A DNA stretch of 64,000 nt from Clostridia bacterium (GTDB taxonomy: Bacteria; Bacillota; Clostridia; Christensenellales; Aristaeellaceae), in assembly GCA_017534885.1 (NCBI GenBank), contig JAFXVR010000051.1:47642-111641 (forward strand). The letters are read 5' to 3'. The notes below the pieces were generated by a model. That model saw only the letters and a program-made list of their open reading frames with translations. It did not search any database and had not been told where the DNA came from. Shown in pieces: positions 51,127 to 60,239 of this stretch (the first letter of the stretch is position 1; every line of letters begins with the position of its first letter). The position numbers and the translations under genes are program-made.

Positions 51127-52452
51127 TTATTTCCCCGTCAGCATGGCGCGCAGGTCGTTGACCTGCAGCCTCATGGCGGCGTCGTTCAGGATGCCCTGGG
51201 AGACGGTGGCGCAGGCGTGCATGACGGTGGTGTGGTCGCGTCCGCCGAAGGCCAAGCCGATCTGGGGCAGGCTGAGGCCGGTAAGCTCCCTCGCCAGGAA
51301 CATGGCGATCTGGCGCGGCACGGTGATCTCGCGCTTGCGGGAGGGGCCGGTGAGGGCGTCCCGGTCGATGCTGTAATACTCGGAGATGCGGGCGATGACC
51401 GTCTCCGCGCCCAGCACCCGGCGCTCGTTCTGGCTGAAGACCTCGCGCAGGGCTTCCCGGCACAGGCTCTCCGAGAGGGGCTGATGCACCAGGTTGGCGT
51501 AGGCCAGCAGCTTGTTCAGCCCGCCCTCCAGCTCGCGGATGTTGCTGTCGATGTGCTCGGCCATCAGCGCGATGACCTCGTCGGGCACCTCCACCGCCCT
51601 GTCCTTCGCCTTGTCCCGGAGGATGGCCTCCCGGGTCTCCACGTCGGGCTTCTGGATGTCCGCCAGCAGGCCCCAGGAAAAGCGGCTGCGCAGGCGCTCC
51701 TCCAGCCGGGCGATCTCCTGGGGCGGGCGGTCGCTGGTGAGGATGATCTGCTTGTGCTCGTTGTACAGCTCGTTGAAGGTGTGGAAGAACTCCTCCTGGG
51801 TGGACTCCCGTCCCGCGATGAACTGGATGTCGTCCACCATCAGCACGTCCACCGAGCGCATCCGCCGGCGGAATTCCATGTTCTGGCCCAGCTTGATGGC
51901 GTTGATCAGCTCGTTGGTGAAGGTCTCGCTGGTGATGTAAAGCAGGCGCTTCTCAGGGAACTGCTGCTGCACATAGTGGCCGATGGCGTGCATGAGGTGG
52001 GTCTTGCCCAGGCCGACGCCGCCGTAGATGAACAGCGGGTTGTAGGCCTCCGAGGGCGAGGCCGCCACCGCCACCGCCGCCGCGTGGGCGAACATGTTGG
52101 CGCTGCCCACCACAAAATTCTCGAAGGTGTAGGCCGGGTTGAGCTGCAGGCGGTTCTCCTGGGCAGGGCTCTTCTCCGCCGCGCCGGCCGTGCGCCTGTC
52201 CAGCTCTTCCTTGGTATAGATCTGCAGCCGCATGGGCTTGCCCGCCGCCTGGGTCAGCAGGGCCTCGATGCGCGGGGCGTGCTGGCTCTCCACCAGGGCC
52301 TTCATGCCCGGCAGACGGGTCTGGGCGATAAAAACGCCCTCCTCGATGGCCACGGGCAGCAGGTTCTGCTCGATCAGGGTTTTATAGACGTAGGTGTTCA
52401 TCTCCCGCGACAAATCGTCGCAGGCTCTTTTCCATAGCTGCTGATAGTCCAT
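51127..52452 (-). CDS. dnaA: Chromosomal replication initiator DnaA
   Basis: A 441-residue initiator, complete: domain I at the N-terminus (WKRACDDLSREMNTYVY), AAA+ domain III with Walker A GGVGLGKTH (Lys150), Walker B VDVLMVDDIQF and sensor motifs, and domain IV with the DNA-binding signature GGRDHTTVMHACATV. The ATG at 52452 opens domain I; the in-frame upstream extension runs through the origin and is rejected. dnaN does not follow. The region upstream carries DnaA boxes. Confidence 0.97.
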   Translation of the reverse strand: MDYQQLWKRACDDLSREMNTYVYKTLIEQNLLPVAIEEGVFIAQTRLPGMKALVESQHAPRIEALLTQAAGKPMRLQIYTKEELDRRTAGAAEKSPAQENRLQLNPAYTFENFVVGSANMFAHAAAVAVAASPSEAYNPLFIYGGVGLGKTHLMHAIGHYVQQQFPEKRLLYITSETFTNELINAIKLGQNMEFRRRMRSVDVLMVDDIQFIAGRESTQEEFFHTFNELYNEHKQIILTSDRPPQEIARLEERLRSRFSWGLLADIQKPDVETREAILRDKAKDRAVEVPDEVIALMAEHIDSNIRELEGGLNKLLAYANLVHQPLSESLCREALREVFSQNERRVLGAETVIARISEYYSIDRDALTGPSRKREITVPRQIAMFLARELTGLSLPQIGLAFGGRDHTTVMHACATVSQGILNDAAMRLQVNDLRAMLTGK

Positions 52453-52883
52453 GTGCCGCCTCCGCGCAAGGGCGTACAAAAAGAAGCGCCGCCCCATGGG
52501 ATGAAAAAGCCGGGGCCTCGTTGGGGACACCGGCTGTGGATAACTTGCCTGTGGATAAGCAGCCCCCGGCTGACTTACGGCGAAATGATACCACAAAAAC
52601 CCTGCAATGGCAAGGCCTTTCCGCTCCCGCCCCATCTTTTAAACTGTTGATAACTTTTTCATCAAGGGCTTGTGGCCGTCTTCGCTCCCCCTCCACAAGC
52701 GCTTGGGGGAGGTCAAAAAGCAGCGGCGGATTTGTGACGGAAGGTTACAGGCCTGTTACAAATCCCCTGCCGACGGCAGGAAAACACGGCCGGGCGGCGA
52801 ATAGAGAGCGTGACCCGGGGCGGAAGCCGCCGGGCCCTCCGGGGATAACGCCCGGAGAGACATGACATCAGAAAGGCCATCCC
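52453..52883. other. Probable replication origin (oriC)
   Basis: A 431-bp gap upstream of dnaA. Perfect DnaA boxes (TTATCCACA on the minus strand, seen as TGTGGATAA) lie at 52535-52543 and 52550-52558, 15 bp apart, and TGTTGATAA at 52645-52653 is one mismatch away. The stretch TTTTAAACTGTTGATAACTT near 52637-52656 is the most AT-rich part and could be the unwinding element. Gene directions switch from leftward to rightward here. Confidence 0.75.
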
Positions 52884-53762
52884 ATGAAAAGACTGCTGAC
52901 CCTGCTGCTGGTTTTCACCCTCGCCCTGCTGCCCCTCTCCGCCCGGGCCGGCACCGTGGCCGCCTCCTTTTATCCCATTTACCTGCTGGCCCTGAATCTG
53001 ACGGACGGCATTGACAGCCTCAGCGTCGTCAACATCGCCCCGCCCCAGACCGGCTGCCTGCATGACTACCAGCTCAGCGTCAGCGACATGAAAGCCCTGA
53101 GCCAGGCGGACGTGCTGCTGATCAACGGCGCGGGCATGGAGAGCTTCCTCACCGAGGTGGCTTCCAGCTTCCCGGGACTGAAGCTGGTGGATGCCTCCGT
53201 GGGCATTCCCCTCCTGCCCTCCGAGAGCGGGGAGACGGAATTCAACCCCCACATCTGGCTGAGCGCCGCCAACGCCCTGGCCATGGCCGTCAACCTGGCG
53301 GAGGGTCTGATGGAAGCCTTCCCGGAGGAGGCGGAGGCCATCGCCGCCAACCGGGACGCTTACGCCGCCCGCCTGGAGGCCCTGGACGCTGAACTGCGGG
53401 ACGGCCTGAAGGACGTGAAGCGCAGGGACATCGTGACCTTCCACGAAGCCTTCCCCTACTTTGCCGAGGCCTACGGGCTGCGGGTGGCCGCCGTGGTGGC
53501 CCTCGACCCGGATGACGCCCTCTCTCCCCGCCAGCTGGCCTCCCTGATCGACACCGTGCGCGCCCTGGACAACCCGCCCCTGTTCACCGAGCCCCAGTAC
53601 GCCTCCCTCGCCGCCGAGACCGTGGCCAGGGAGACCGGCGCGCCCATCTATGAGCTGGATCCCTGCGTCACCGGCCCGGAGGAGGACATCCCCCTGACCT
53701 ATTACGAGGACGTGCAGCGCGCCAACCTGCAGGTGCTGCTGGAAGCCCTGAACGCGGACTGA
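52884..53762 (+). CDS. TroA/ZnuA-like metal-binding protein
   Basis: A 292-residue exported protein (signal peptide MKRLLTLLLVFTLALLPLSA). The metal ligands of the ZnuA/TroA fold are present: His in GCLHDYQ, His in NPHIW, His in TFHEAF and the final acidic residue in the YELDP strand. It should bind zinc or manganese for ABC import, but it has no lipobox Cys and no permease or ATPase genes adjoin, so anchoring and partners are unclear. Confidence 0.85.
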   Translation: MKRLLTLLLVFTLALLPLSARAGTVAASFYPIYLLALNLTDGIDSLSVVNIAPPQTGCLHDYQLSVSDMKALSQADVLLINGAGMESFLTEVASSFPGLKLVDASVGIPLLPSESGETEFNPHIWLSAANALAMAVNLAEGLMEAFPEEAEAIAANRDAYAARLEALDAELRDGLKDVKRRDIVTFHEAFPYFAEAYGLRVAAVVALDPDDALSPRQLASLIDTVRALDNPPLFTEPQYASLAAETVARETGAPIYELDPCVTGPEEDIPLTYYEDVQRANLQVLLEALNAD

Positions 53763-53825
53763 CATCCCGCCGGCATCCCTGTCAAAGGTGTCAGAACCAA
53801 GCATATGAAACAAGGAGGAAGCCCC

Positions 53826-54209
53826 ATGAAAACCATTCTCTCCACTCCCAGCGCTCCCGCCGCCATCGGCCCCTATTCCCAGGGCGTGGCCGCCGCCGGC
53901 CGGCTGGTGTTCGTCTCCGGCCAGCTGGCCTTTGTGCCCGAAACCGGCGAGCTCCTCTCCGGCCCCATCGGCGAGCAGACCGCCCGCTGCCTGCGCAACG
54001 TTGAGGCCATCCTCGCGGAAGCCGGCTGCACCCTGCGGGACGTGGTCAAAACCACCATCTTCCTGAAGGACATGGCCGACTTCGCCGAGGTCAACGCCGC
54101 CTACGCCGCCTTCTTCCCGGAGAATCCCCCGGCCCGCTCCTGCGTGCAGGCGGCCGCCCTGCCCCGGGACGCCAGCATCGAGATCGAGGTCATCGCGGTT
54201 CGCGGCTGA
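53826..54209 (+). CDS. ridA: RidA-family enamine/imine deaminase
   Basis: A 127-residue RidA protein that hydrolyses reactive enamines from PLP enzymes. PAAIGPYSQGVAAAGRLVFVSGQ and NPPARSCVQAAALPRDASIEIE are the diagnostic segments, including the Arg that binds the carboxylate. ATG at 53826 follows AAGGAGG by seven bases. A terminator follows. Confidence 0.95.
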   Translation: MKTILSTPSAPAAIGPYSQGVAAAGRLVFVSGQLAFVPETGELLSGPIGEQTARCLRNVEAILAEAGCTLRDVVKTTIFLKDMADFAEVNAAYAAFFPENPPARSCVQAAALPRDASIEIEVIAVRG

Positions 54210-54226
54210 TGTGACCCGCCCTCCAG

Positions 54227-54259
54227 CAGCCCTGCCGAGCAATCCGCCGGGCTGTTTTT
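54227..54259 (+). terminator. Terminator after ridA
   Basis: CAGCCC pairs with GGGCTG, extended by CGG/CCG, followed by TTTTTC. Confidence 0.7.
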
Positions 54260-54416
54260 CTGCGAGCCGAAAGTGCGGGAAGGGGAGATAAATGGCGTTA
54301 TAGGGGCAGTCTTCCTCCCTTTCTTCCCCCGGAAGGAAGCCTTTTCTTGTCTCCATCTCCCAAACAATTTCCCGCAAATGTTCTCCAAACTTACTCATCT
54401 TTTCTCCATTCCCCAC

Positions 54417-54445
54417 TTGAAATATGCCCATTCCTGTGGTACAAT
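54417..54445 (+). promoter_or_regulatory. Promoter of the inositol operon
   Basis: TTGAAA (54417-54422), 17-bp spacer, TACAAT (54440-54445). The aldolase ATG is 78 bp downstream. No IolR-type operator was recognised. Confidence 0.8.
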
Positions 54446-54523
54446 GTGGGCGAATTCGTGCAGAATCCCTCTGCGGACGTTTTCAGACACGGACGGATTC
54501 CGGAAGGGAAGGACGGTGAGACC

Positions 54524-55351
54524 ATGGGCCTTGCCAATATGCGGGAGCTGCTCATCCAGGCGGAAGCCGGCGGATACGCGGTGGGCTCCTTCAGCGTGGC
54601 GAACATGGAGTGCATCCAGGGGGTGATCCGGGCGGCGGAGAGCTGCCAGGCCCCGGTCATCCTGCAGATAGCCGAGGTGCGGCTGGGGCACTCCCCCCTG
54701 TACCTGATCGGGCCGATGATGCTGGCGGCGGCCAGGGCGGCGAAGGTGCCGGTGGCGGTGCATCTGGACCACGGCATGACGGTCGCCTGCGTGAAGGAAG
54801 CCTTAGCGCTGGGCTTTACCTCGGTCATGTGCGACGGCTCCCACCTCCCGCTGGAGGACAACATCAGCCTGACCCGGGAAGTGGTGGCCCTGGCCCGGGG
54901 CACCGGCGCAGCGGTCGAGGCCGAGGTGGGGCGCGTGGGCCGCAATGAGGACGGCAGCGCCGCGGAGGAGCAGATCGCCTCTCTGGACGACTGCCTGGCC
55001 ATGGACGCCACGGGCATCGACGCGCTGGCGGTGGGCATCGGCAACGCCCACGGGCTCTACGCAGTCACCCCGAACCTGCGCTATGAGGTGCTGGAGCAGA
55101 CCCACGGCCGGATCGCCGCCTCCCTGGTGCTGCACGGCGGCTCCGGGCTGACGGACGAGCAGTTCCGGCGGGTGATTCAGCTGGGCATGCGCAAAATCAA
55201 CATCGCCACCGACATCTTCCGGGCCCAGGCCGGGGCCTGCGCGGGCAGCGACATCTTCCGCAACATAGAGGCCTCCTCGGAGGCGGTGTGCGCGGTGGTC
55301 AGCAGGTATATCAAGCTCTTCGGGAGCGAAGGAAAGGCGGATGCGTCATGA
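54524..55351 (+). CDS. iolJ: Class II aldolase, probable DKGP aldolase (IolJ-like)
   Basis: A 275-residue class II fructose-bisphosphate-aldolase-family enzyme with zinc ligands in HLDHGM and GNAHG / LHGGSG. In inositol breakdown IolJ splits 6-phospho-5-dehydro-2-deoxygluconate to malonic semialdehyde and DHAP. Since iolC overlaps it by 4 bp (ATGA), that substrate is the best guess; a generic FBP aldolase is the alternative. First gene of the operon, start set by AAGGA. Confidence 0.85.
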   Translation: MGLANMRELLIQAEAGGYAVGSFSVANMECIQGVIRAAESCQAPVILQIAEVRLGHSPLYLIGPMMLAAARAAKVPVAVHLDHGMTVACVKEALALGFTSVMCDGSHLPLEDNISLTREVVALARGTGAAVEAEVGRVGRNEDGSAAEEQIASLDDCLAMDATGIDALAVGIGNAHGLYAVTPNLRYEVLEQTHGRIAASLVLHGGSGLTDEQFRRVIQLGMRKINIATDIFRAQAGACAGSDIFRNIEASSEAVCAVVSRYIKLFGSEGKADAS

Positions 55352-56358
55352 TCTCCTTTGACACGGGCAAGCGGCTGCACATCATTCCGGTGGGGCGGGT
55401 GGCCATCGACTTCAACCCCACGGACTACAACCGGCCGCTGAACGAGAGCAGCAACTTCAGCAAGTACCTGGGCGGCTCCCCGGCCAACATCGCCGTGGGC
55501 ATGGCGCGCCTGGGCGACCGGGTGGGCTTCCTGGGCCGGGTGTCCGACGACCAGTTCGGCACCTATGTCACCGACTACTTCCGCAACGAGGGCATCGACG
55601 TCAGCCACATCTTCCGCTGCGAGCACGGCGAGAAGCTGGGCCTGACCTTCACCGAGATGCTCTCCCCCACCGAGAGTTCCATCCTGATGTACCGGGAGGG
55701 CGTGGCCGACCTGCAGCTCTGCCCGGACGACGTGGACGAAGCTTACATCGCCTCCTCCGCCTGCCTGCTGATTTCCGGCACGGCCCTGTGCACCTCCCCG
55801 ACCCGGGAGGCCAGCCTGAAGGCCCTCGCCTATGCCCTGCGCAATGGCGTGCCCGTGGTCTTCGACGCGGACTACCGCGCCTACACCTGGAAGAGCCTGG
55901 ACGAGATCGCCATCTACACCTCCCTGGTGGCCGAGAAGGCGGACATCATCATGGGCAGCCGGGAGGAATTCGACCTGATGGAGCGCCTGCTGGGCCTGGA
56001 CGGCACCGACGAGCAGAGCGCCGCCTACTGGCTGGGCAGGAAGGCGGAAATCTGCGTCATCAAGCACGGCAAGAGCGGCTCCCACGCCTACTCCCGTTCT
56101 GACGGCAACTGGGACGTGAAACCCTTCCCCGTCACCGCCCTGAAGGGCTTCGGCGGCGGCGACGGCTACGCCTCCTCCTTCCTCCACGCCCTCATGGCCG
56201 GCGTTCCCCTGAACGAGGCCCTCGAAAGGGGCAGCGCCTCCGCCGCCATGCTGGTGGCCAGCCACGCCTGCTCCAAGGACATGCCCACCGAGGAAGCCCT
56301 CCTCGCCTTCATCGCCGAGGAAAAGGCGAAGTACGGGACAGTGGTGAAAAAACTCTGA
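55348..56358 (+). CDS. iolC: 5-dehydro-2-deoxygluconokinase
   Basis: A 336-residue PfkB kinase with LGGSPANIAVGMARLGD and a C-terminal GGGDGYASSFLHAL signature (the usual GAGDxF is GGGDGY here). It phosphorylates 5-dehydro-2-deoxygluconate in the inositol pathway. It starts inside the stop of the aldolase gene, so translation is coupled. Repeat block B copy 3 lies after its stop. Confidence 0.92.
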   Translation: MISFDTGKRLHIIPVGRVAIDFNPTDYNRPLNESSNFSKYLGGSPANIAVGMARLGDRVGFLGRVSDDQFGTYVTDYFRNEGIDVSHIFRCEHGEKLGLTFTEMLSPTESSILMYREGVADLQLCPDDVDEAYIASSACLLISGTALCTSPTREASLKALAYALRNGVPVVFDADYRAYTWKSLDEIAIYTSLVAEKADIIMGSREEFDLMERLLGLDGTDEQSAAYWLGRKAEICVIKHGKSGSHAYSRSDGNWDVKPFPVTALKGFGGGDGYASSFLHALMAGVPLNEALERGSASAAMLVASHACSKDMPTEEALLAFIAEEKAKYGTVVKKL

Positions 56359-56364
56359 TGAGCG

Positions 56365-56433
56365 AGCGAAGGAGTGCAGAGGGCGACCGCAAAGCCCTCT
56401 GCTCGCGCCCGCAGGCGCGAAACCCCTTGCTCA
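56365..56433. repeat. Repeat block B, copy 3 (reverse)
   Basis: In reverse order: GCGAAGGAGT, the hairpin GCAGAGGGCGACCGCAAAG closed by CCCTCTGC, then CGCGCCCGCAGGCGCG and AAACCCC. It matches copy 1 on the opposite strand and lies inside the inositol operon between iolC and iolA. Confidence 0.75.
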
Positions 56434-56494
56434 GGCAGCACTCAGCAGGATAAGACAGATTGAGAATAATTTCATTAGAAAGGTTGATGTCATC

Positions 56495-58006
56495 ATGGCG
56501 GATCTCAGGATCATGAAACCCTTCATCGGCGGACAGTTCGTGGAGAGCAAGTCCACGAAGTTCAACACCATCTACAACCCCTCCACCGGCGAGGCCATCG
56601 CCCAGGTGCCCTGCTGCACGAAGGAGGAGGTCGAGCGCGCCATCGCGGCGGCCAAGGCGGCCTTCCCGGCCTGGCGCGACACCCCGGTGCGCAAGCGCGC
56701 GGCCATCATGATGAAGCTGCGCAACCTGATCGAGCAGCACATGGACGAGCTGACCCTGCTGTGCGCCACCGAAAACGGCAAGTGCTGGTCCGAGGCTGCC
56801 GGCGACGTGGGCAAGGCCCTCGAAATGACCGAGCTGGCCTGCTCCGCGCCCTCCCTGCTCATGGGCGAAAGCCTGATGAACACCTCCACCGGCTATGACA
56901 CCACCCTGTACCGCGAGCCCATCGGCGTCTTCGCGGGCATCGCGCCCTGGAACTTCCCGGCCATGATTCCCGTGGGCTGGATGGCCCCGCTGTGCATCGT
57001 GTGCGGCAACGCCTTTGTGCTCAAGCCTGCCTCCACCACCCCCATGACCTCCCTGCGCTTCGCCGAGCTGTACAGGGAGGCCGGCATCCCGGACGGCATC
57101 TTCAACGTGGTGCCCTGCTCCCGCAACGAGGCGGAAATCTTCCTGACCCATGAGGACGTGAAGGGCATCAGCTTTGTGGGCTCCACCGCCGTGGGCCAGC
57201 ATGTGTACGCCACCGCCGCCGCCAACGGCAAGCGGGTGCAGGCCCTGTGCGAGGCCAAGAACCACGCCCTGGTGCTCGCGGACGCCCCCATCACCCGCAC
57301 GGCAGCGGGCATCATGAATTCCTCCTTCGGCTGCGCGGGCGAAAGGTGCATGGCGCTGCCCGTGGTGGTGGCGGAAGAATCCATCGCCGATCAGCTGGTG
57401 GCGGAAATCGTGCGCCTGTGCAAGCAGCAGAAGATCGGCCCCGCCTACGACAAGACCAGCAAGCTGGGCCCGGTGGGCTCCAAGGGCCATCAGCAGTTCG
57501 TGCTGGACTGGATCCAGAAGGGCATCGACGAGGGCGCCCAGCTGGTGCTGGACGGCCGCGGTGTCAAGGTGCCCGGCTATGAGAACGGCTACTACATCGG
57601 CCACACCATCTTCGACCACGTGACCGAGGACATGAGCATCGGCACCCGCGAGGTCTTCGGCCCGGTGCTGTGCATCAAGCGCGTGAAGAGCTTCGAGGAA
57701 GGCCTGCAGCTGATGAACCGCAACCCCTTCGCCAACGGCTCGGTCATCTTCACCCAGTCCGGCTACTATGCCCGCGAGTTCGTGCGCCGCACTGACGGCG
57801 GCATGGTGGGCGTCAACGTGGGCATCCCGGTGCCCATGGGCATCTTCCCCTTCTCCGGCCACAAGAAGTCCTTCTTCGGCGACCTACACTGCCACGGCAA
57901 GGACGCCTTCCGCTTCTACACCGAGTCCAAGACCGTCACCGTGCGCTGGTTCGACGAGGAGGAGATGAAGCAGGAGCAGGTCTCCACCTGGGACGGCTCG
58001 CTGTAA
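56495..58006 (+). CDS. iolA: Methylmalonate-semialdehyde dehydrogenase (acylating)
   Basis: A 503-residue CoA-acylating aldehyde dehydrogenase of the MmsA/IolA type. Residues KPFIGGQFVES open the family; the cofactor loop is FVGSTAVGQHVY and the nucleophile Cys lies in GCAGERCMALPVVV. It converts malonic semialdehyde to acetyl-CoA with NAD and CoA. 136 bp separate it from iolC, the widest gap in the operon so far, and the gap contains repeat block B. Confidence 0.93.
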   Translation: MADLRIMKPFIGGQFVESKSTKFNTIYNPSTGEAIAQVPCCTKEEVERAIAAAKAAFPAWRDTPVRKRAAIMMKLRNLIEQHMDELTLLCATENGKCWSEAAGDVGKALEMTELACSAPSLLMGESLMNTSTGYDTTLYREPIGVFAGIAPWNFPAMIPVGWMAPLCIVCGNAFVLKPASTTPMTSLRFAELYREAGIPDGIFNVVPCSRNEAEIFLTHEDVKGISFVGSTAVGQHVYATAAANGKRVQALCEAKNHALVLADAPITRTAAGIMNSSFGCAGERCMALPVVVAEESIADQLVAEIVRLCKQQKIGPAYDKTSKLGPVGSKGHQQFVLDWIQKGIDEGAQLVLDGRGVKVPGYENGYYIGHTIFDHVTEDMSIGTREVFGPVLCIKRVKSFEEGLQLMNRNPFANGSVIFTQSGYYAREFVRRTDGGMVGVNVGIPVPMGIFPFSGHKKSFFGDLHCHGKDAFRFYTESKTVTVRWFDEEEMKQEQVSTWDGSL

Positions 58007-58016
58007 GGAGACGCCC

Positions 58017-58343
58017 ATGGAAGCTGGTGACATCCGGGACGCGCTGCCGGAAATCATCGAGGAGGCGCTGGACGACTACTTCTCCTCCCGCACATTCACG
58101 CTGCCGGACGGAACCGCGCTGGCGATCGCGGCGAAAGAGCGGCTGAAGGTGCTCAGCCCCGACCGGAAGAAGCAGCTCTGCTGCGAGGGCGGGCTGAAGG
58201 TGGACGGAAAAACGCTGATCGTGCAGACGGGCCCCGGCTGCTGGGAGCCGCTCTGCTGCTTCTCCGGCGAGGAGGAAGCCGTCTCCGCCCTGAGCAGGAT
58301 CCGGGAAGCCATGAAAAACGGCGAGGCATACCTTGAGCTTTGA
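58017..58343 (+). CDS. Small protein of unknown function in the inositol operon
   Basis: A 108-residue protein with a short N-terminal helix and a Cys-rich middle (KKQLCCEGGLKV, GPGCWEPLCCFSG). No family recognised. It starts 10 bp after iolA and precedes iolG, so it is probably part of the operon. Four cysteines in two CC pairs could bind metal. Confidence 0.65.
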   Translation: MEAGDIRDALPEIIEEALDDYFSSRTFTLPDGTALAIAAKERLKVLSPDRKKQLCCEGGLKVDGKTLIVQTGPGCWEPLCCFSGEEEAVSALSRIREAMKNGEAYLEL

Positions 58344-58388
58344 TATGTATCACCAAACAAATGAAATAAAGATAAGGAGCGATTCACC

Positions 58389-59402
58389 ATGAGCAAACTC
58401 AGAGTCGGTATCGTCGGTGCGGGCCGCATCGGCAACGTCCACGCGGAATCCATCACCTACCACATCCCCGAGGCCGAGGTCGCCATGGTCACCGACGTGA
58501 TGGAGGCCAGCGCGAAGAAGCTGGCGGAGCGCTTCGGTGTGCCGAAGCATTCCGCGGATTACATGGACATCATCAATGACCCGGACATCGACGCGGTGCT
58601 GGTCTGCTCGCCGACCCCCACCCACGCCGATATCTCCATCGCCGCCATGAAGGCCGGCAAGCACGTCTTCTGCGAGAAGCCCGTGCACACCTCCATCGAG
58701 AAGATTCAGGAGGTGGCGAAGGTGGCTGAGGAGACCGGCAGAAAGCTGCAGATCGGCTTCAACCGCCGCTTCGACCACAACCACAAGGCCGTGCAGCGCA
58801 TGGCCGCCAGCGGAAAGCTGGGCAATGTGGAGATCATCAAGATCACCTCCCGCGACCCCGAGCCCCCGTCCCCCGAGTACGCGGCGTCCTCCGGCGGTCT
58901 GTACATCGACATGATGATCCACGACTTTGACATGGCCATGTTCTTAGCCGGCAGCGACGTCACCGAGGTCTACGCCCTGGGCACCTCCCTGGTGGACAAG
59001 CGCATCGGCGAGGCCGGCGACGTGGACACCGCCATCGTCACCCTGACCTTTGAAAACGGCGCCCTGGGCGTCATCGACAACAGCCGCCGCGCCGCCTACG
59101 GCTACGACCAGCGCGTGGAGGTCTTCGGCAGCCTGGGCATGGCCGCGGACGAGAACGACGGCGACTCCACCGTGAAGGTCTCCACGGCGGACGGCGTGGT
59201 GGGCGAAAAGCCCCAGTTCTTCTTCCTCGAGCGCTACATGGCCTCCTTCACCGAAGAGATGAAGCAGTTCATCCGCGCCATCCGCGAGGACGCTGAAGTG
59301 CCCGTGGGCATCCACGCCGGATTGATGAGCGTGGTGCTGGCCAAGGCCGCCAAGAAGTCCCTGGACGAACACCGGCCCGTGAAGATCAGCGAGATCATCT
59401 GA
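58389..59402 (+). CDS. iolG: Inositol 2-dehydrogenase
   Basis: A 337-residue Gfo/Idh/MocA-family enzyme. GIVGAGRIGNVHAES binds NAD, FCEKPVHTS is the EKP motif with the catalytic Lys, and GGLYIDMMIHDFDM has the Asp/His pair. It oxidises myo-inositol to scyllo-inosose, the entry step. Two IolG paralogues are common; only one is in this window. Confidence 0.94.
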   Translation: MSKLRVGIVGAGRIGNVHAESITYHIPEAEVAMVTDVMEASAKKLAERFGVPKHSADYMDIINDPDIDAVLVCSPTPTHADISIAAMKAGKHVFCEKPVHTSIEKIQEVAKVAEETGRKLQIGFNRRFDHNHKAVQRMAASGKLGNVEIIKITSRDPEPPSPEYAASSGGLYIDMMIHDFDMAMFLAGSDVTEVYALGTSLVDKRIGEAGDVDTAIVTLTFENGALGVIDNSRRAAYGYDQRVEVFGSLGMAADENDGDSTVKVSTADGVVGEKPQFFFLERYMASFTEEMKQFIRAIREDAEVPVGIHAGLMSVVLAKAAKKSLDEHRPVKISEII

Positions 59403-59418
59403 AGGGGGGCAAAGCGCC

Positions 59419-60237
59419 ATGAATCCCAACATCCGCAAAGCCCGCGGCGCGCATCCCTTCGGCCTGAACTGGATCGCCCGCCGCGGGGGCGAGCACGCGG
59501 ACATGCTGATGGACTTCGGCGTGTACCGCATGAAGCAGGGCGACGTCTTTGAAGAGGGGGAAGGCCTCGAGAAGGCCGTGCTGCTGGTGCAGGGCGAGGT
59601 TCGCTTCGAGTGGGCGGGCCAGACCCACACAGAAAGCCGCGCCAACTGCTTCGACGTGCCCCCCACCGTCCTCCACGCCGACCGCACAACAGCCATCCGC
59701 GTCACCTGCCTGTCCGATGAGGCGGAGATCAACATCCTCCGCACGGACAATGAGACCGCCTTCGGCGCGAAGCTCTACCTGCCCGCGGACACCCCCGACG
59801 AGTTCCGGGGCGCGGGTCTCATGCGGGAGACCTCCACGCGCATTGTGCGCACCATCTTCGATTACACCAACGCGCCTGAGGCCAAACTGGTGCTGGGCGA
59901 GGTCATCGGCTTCCCGGGCAAGTGGTCCAGCTATCCGCCGCACCATCACCCCCAGCCGGAAATCTATTACTACAAGACCAACCCGGAGAACGGCTTTGGC
60001 TACGGCGAGCTGGGCGACGAGGTGGTGAAGGTGCAGAACAACGACACAGTCTTCATCGCCCCCGGCCTGACCCATCCCCACTGCACCGCCCCCGGCTACG
60101 CCCTGTGGTATCTCTGGGCCATCCGCCACCTGGACGGCCAGCCCTACAAGCAGCCCGAGTGCCCCGTGTTCCTGCCCGAGCATCTCTGGGTGATGGAGCC
60201 CGACAGCCGCTACTGGGGCGATCCCAAGGAGGTGTGA
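59419..60237 (+). CDS. iolB: 5-deoxy-glucuronate isomerase
   Basis: A 272-residue double-cupin isomerase converting 5-deoxy-glucuronate to 5-dehydro-2-deoxygluconate. The metal-binding motif YPPHHHPQPEIYYY is the IolB signature. It starts 17 bp after iolG and is followed by iolD after two bases. Confidence 0.95.
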   Translation: MNPNIRKARGAHPFGLNWIARRGGEHADMLMDFGVYRMKQGDVFEEGEGLEKAVLLVQGEVRFEWAGQTHTESRANCFDVPPTVLHADRTTAIRVTCLSDEAEINILRTDNETAFGAKLYLPADTPDEFRGAGLMRETSTRIVRTIFDYTNAPEAKLVLGEVIGFPGKWSSYPPHHHPQPEIYYYKTNPENGFGYGELGDEVVKVQNNDTVFIAPGLTHPHCTAPGYALWYLWAIRHLDGQPYKQPECPVFLPEHLWVMEPDSRYWGDPKEV

Positions 60238-60239
60238 GC

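Larger units (their letters stand above)
54210..54523. other. 314-bp gap with terminator and promoter of the inositol operon
   Basis: Holds the ridA terminator (54227-54259), about 150 bp without recognised signals and the operon promoter (54417-54445). No gene seen. Confidence 0.7.

Noticed and set aside
52453..52635. N-terminal extension of DnaA through the DnaA boxes
   Set aside because: DnaA domain I starts at MDYQQLW; the upstream translation is unrelated to the family and overlaps origin boxes.
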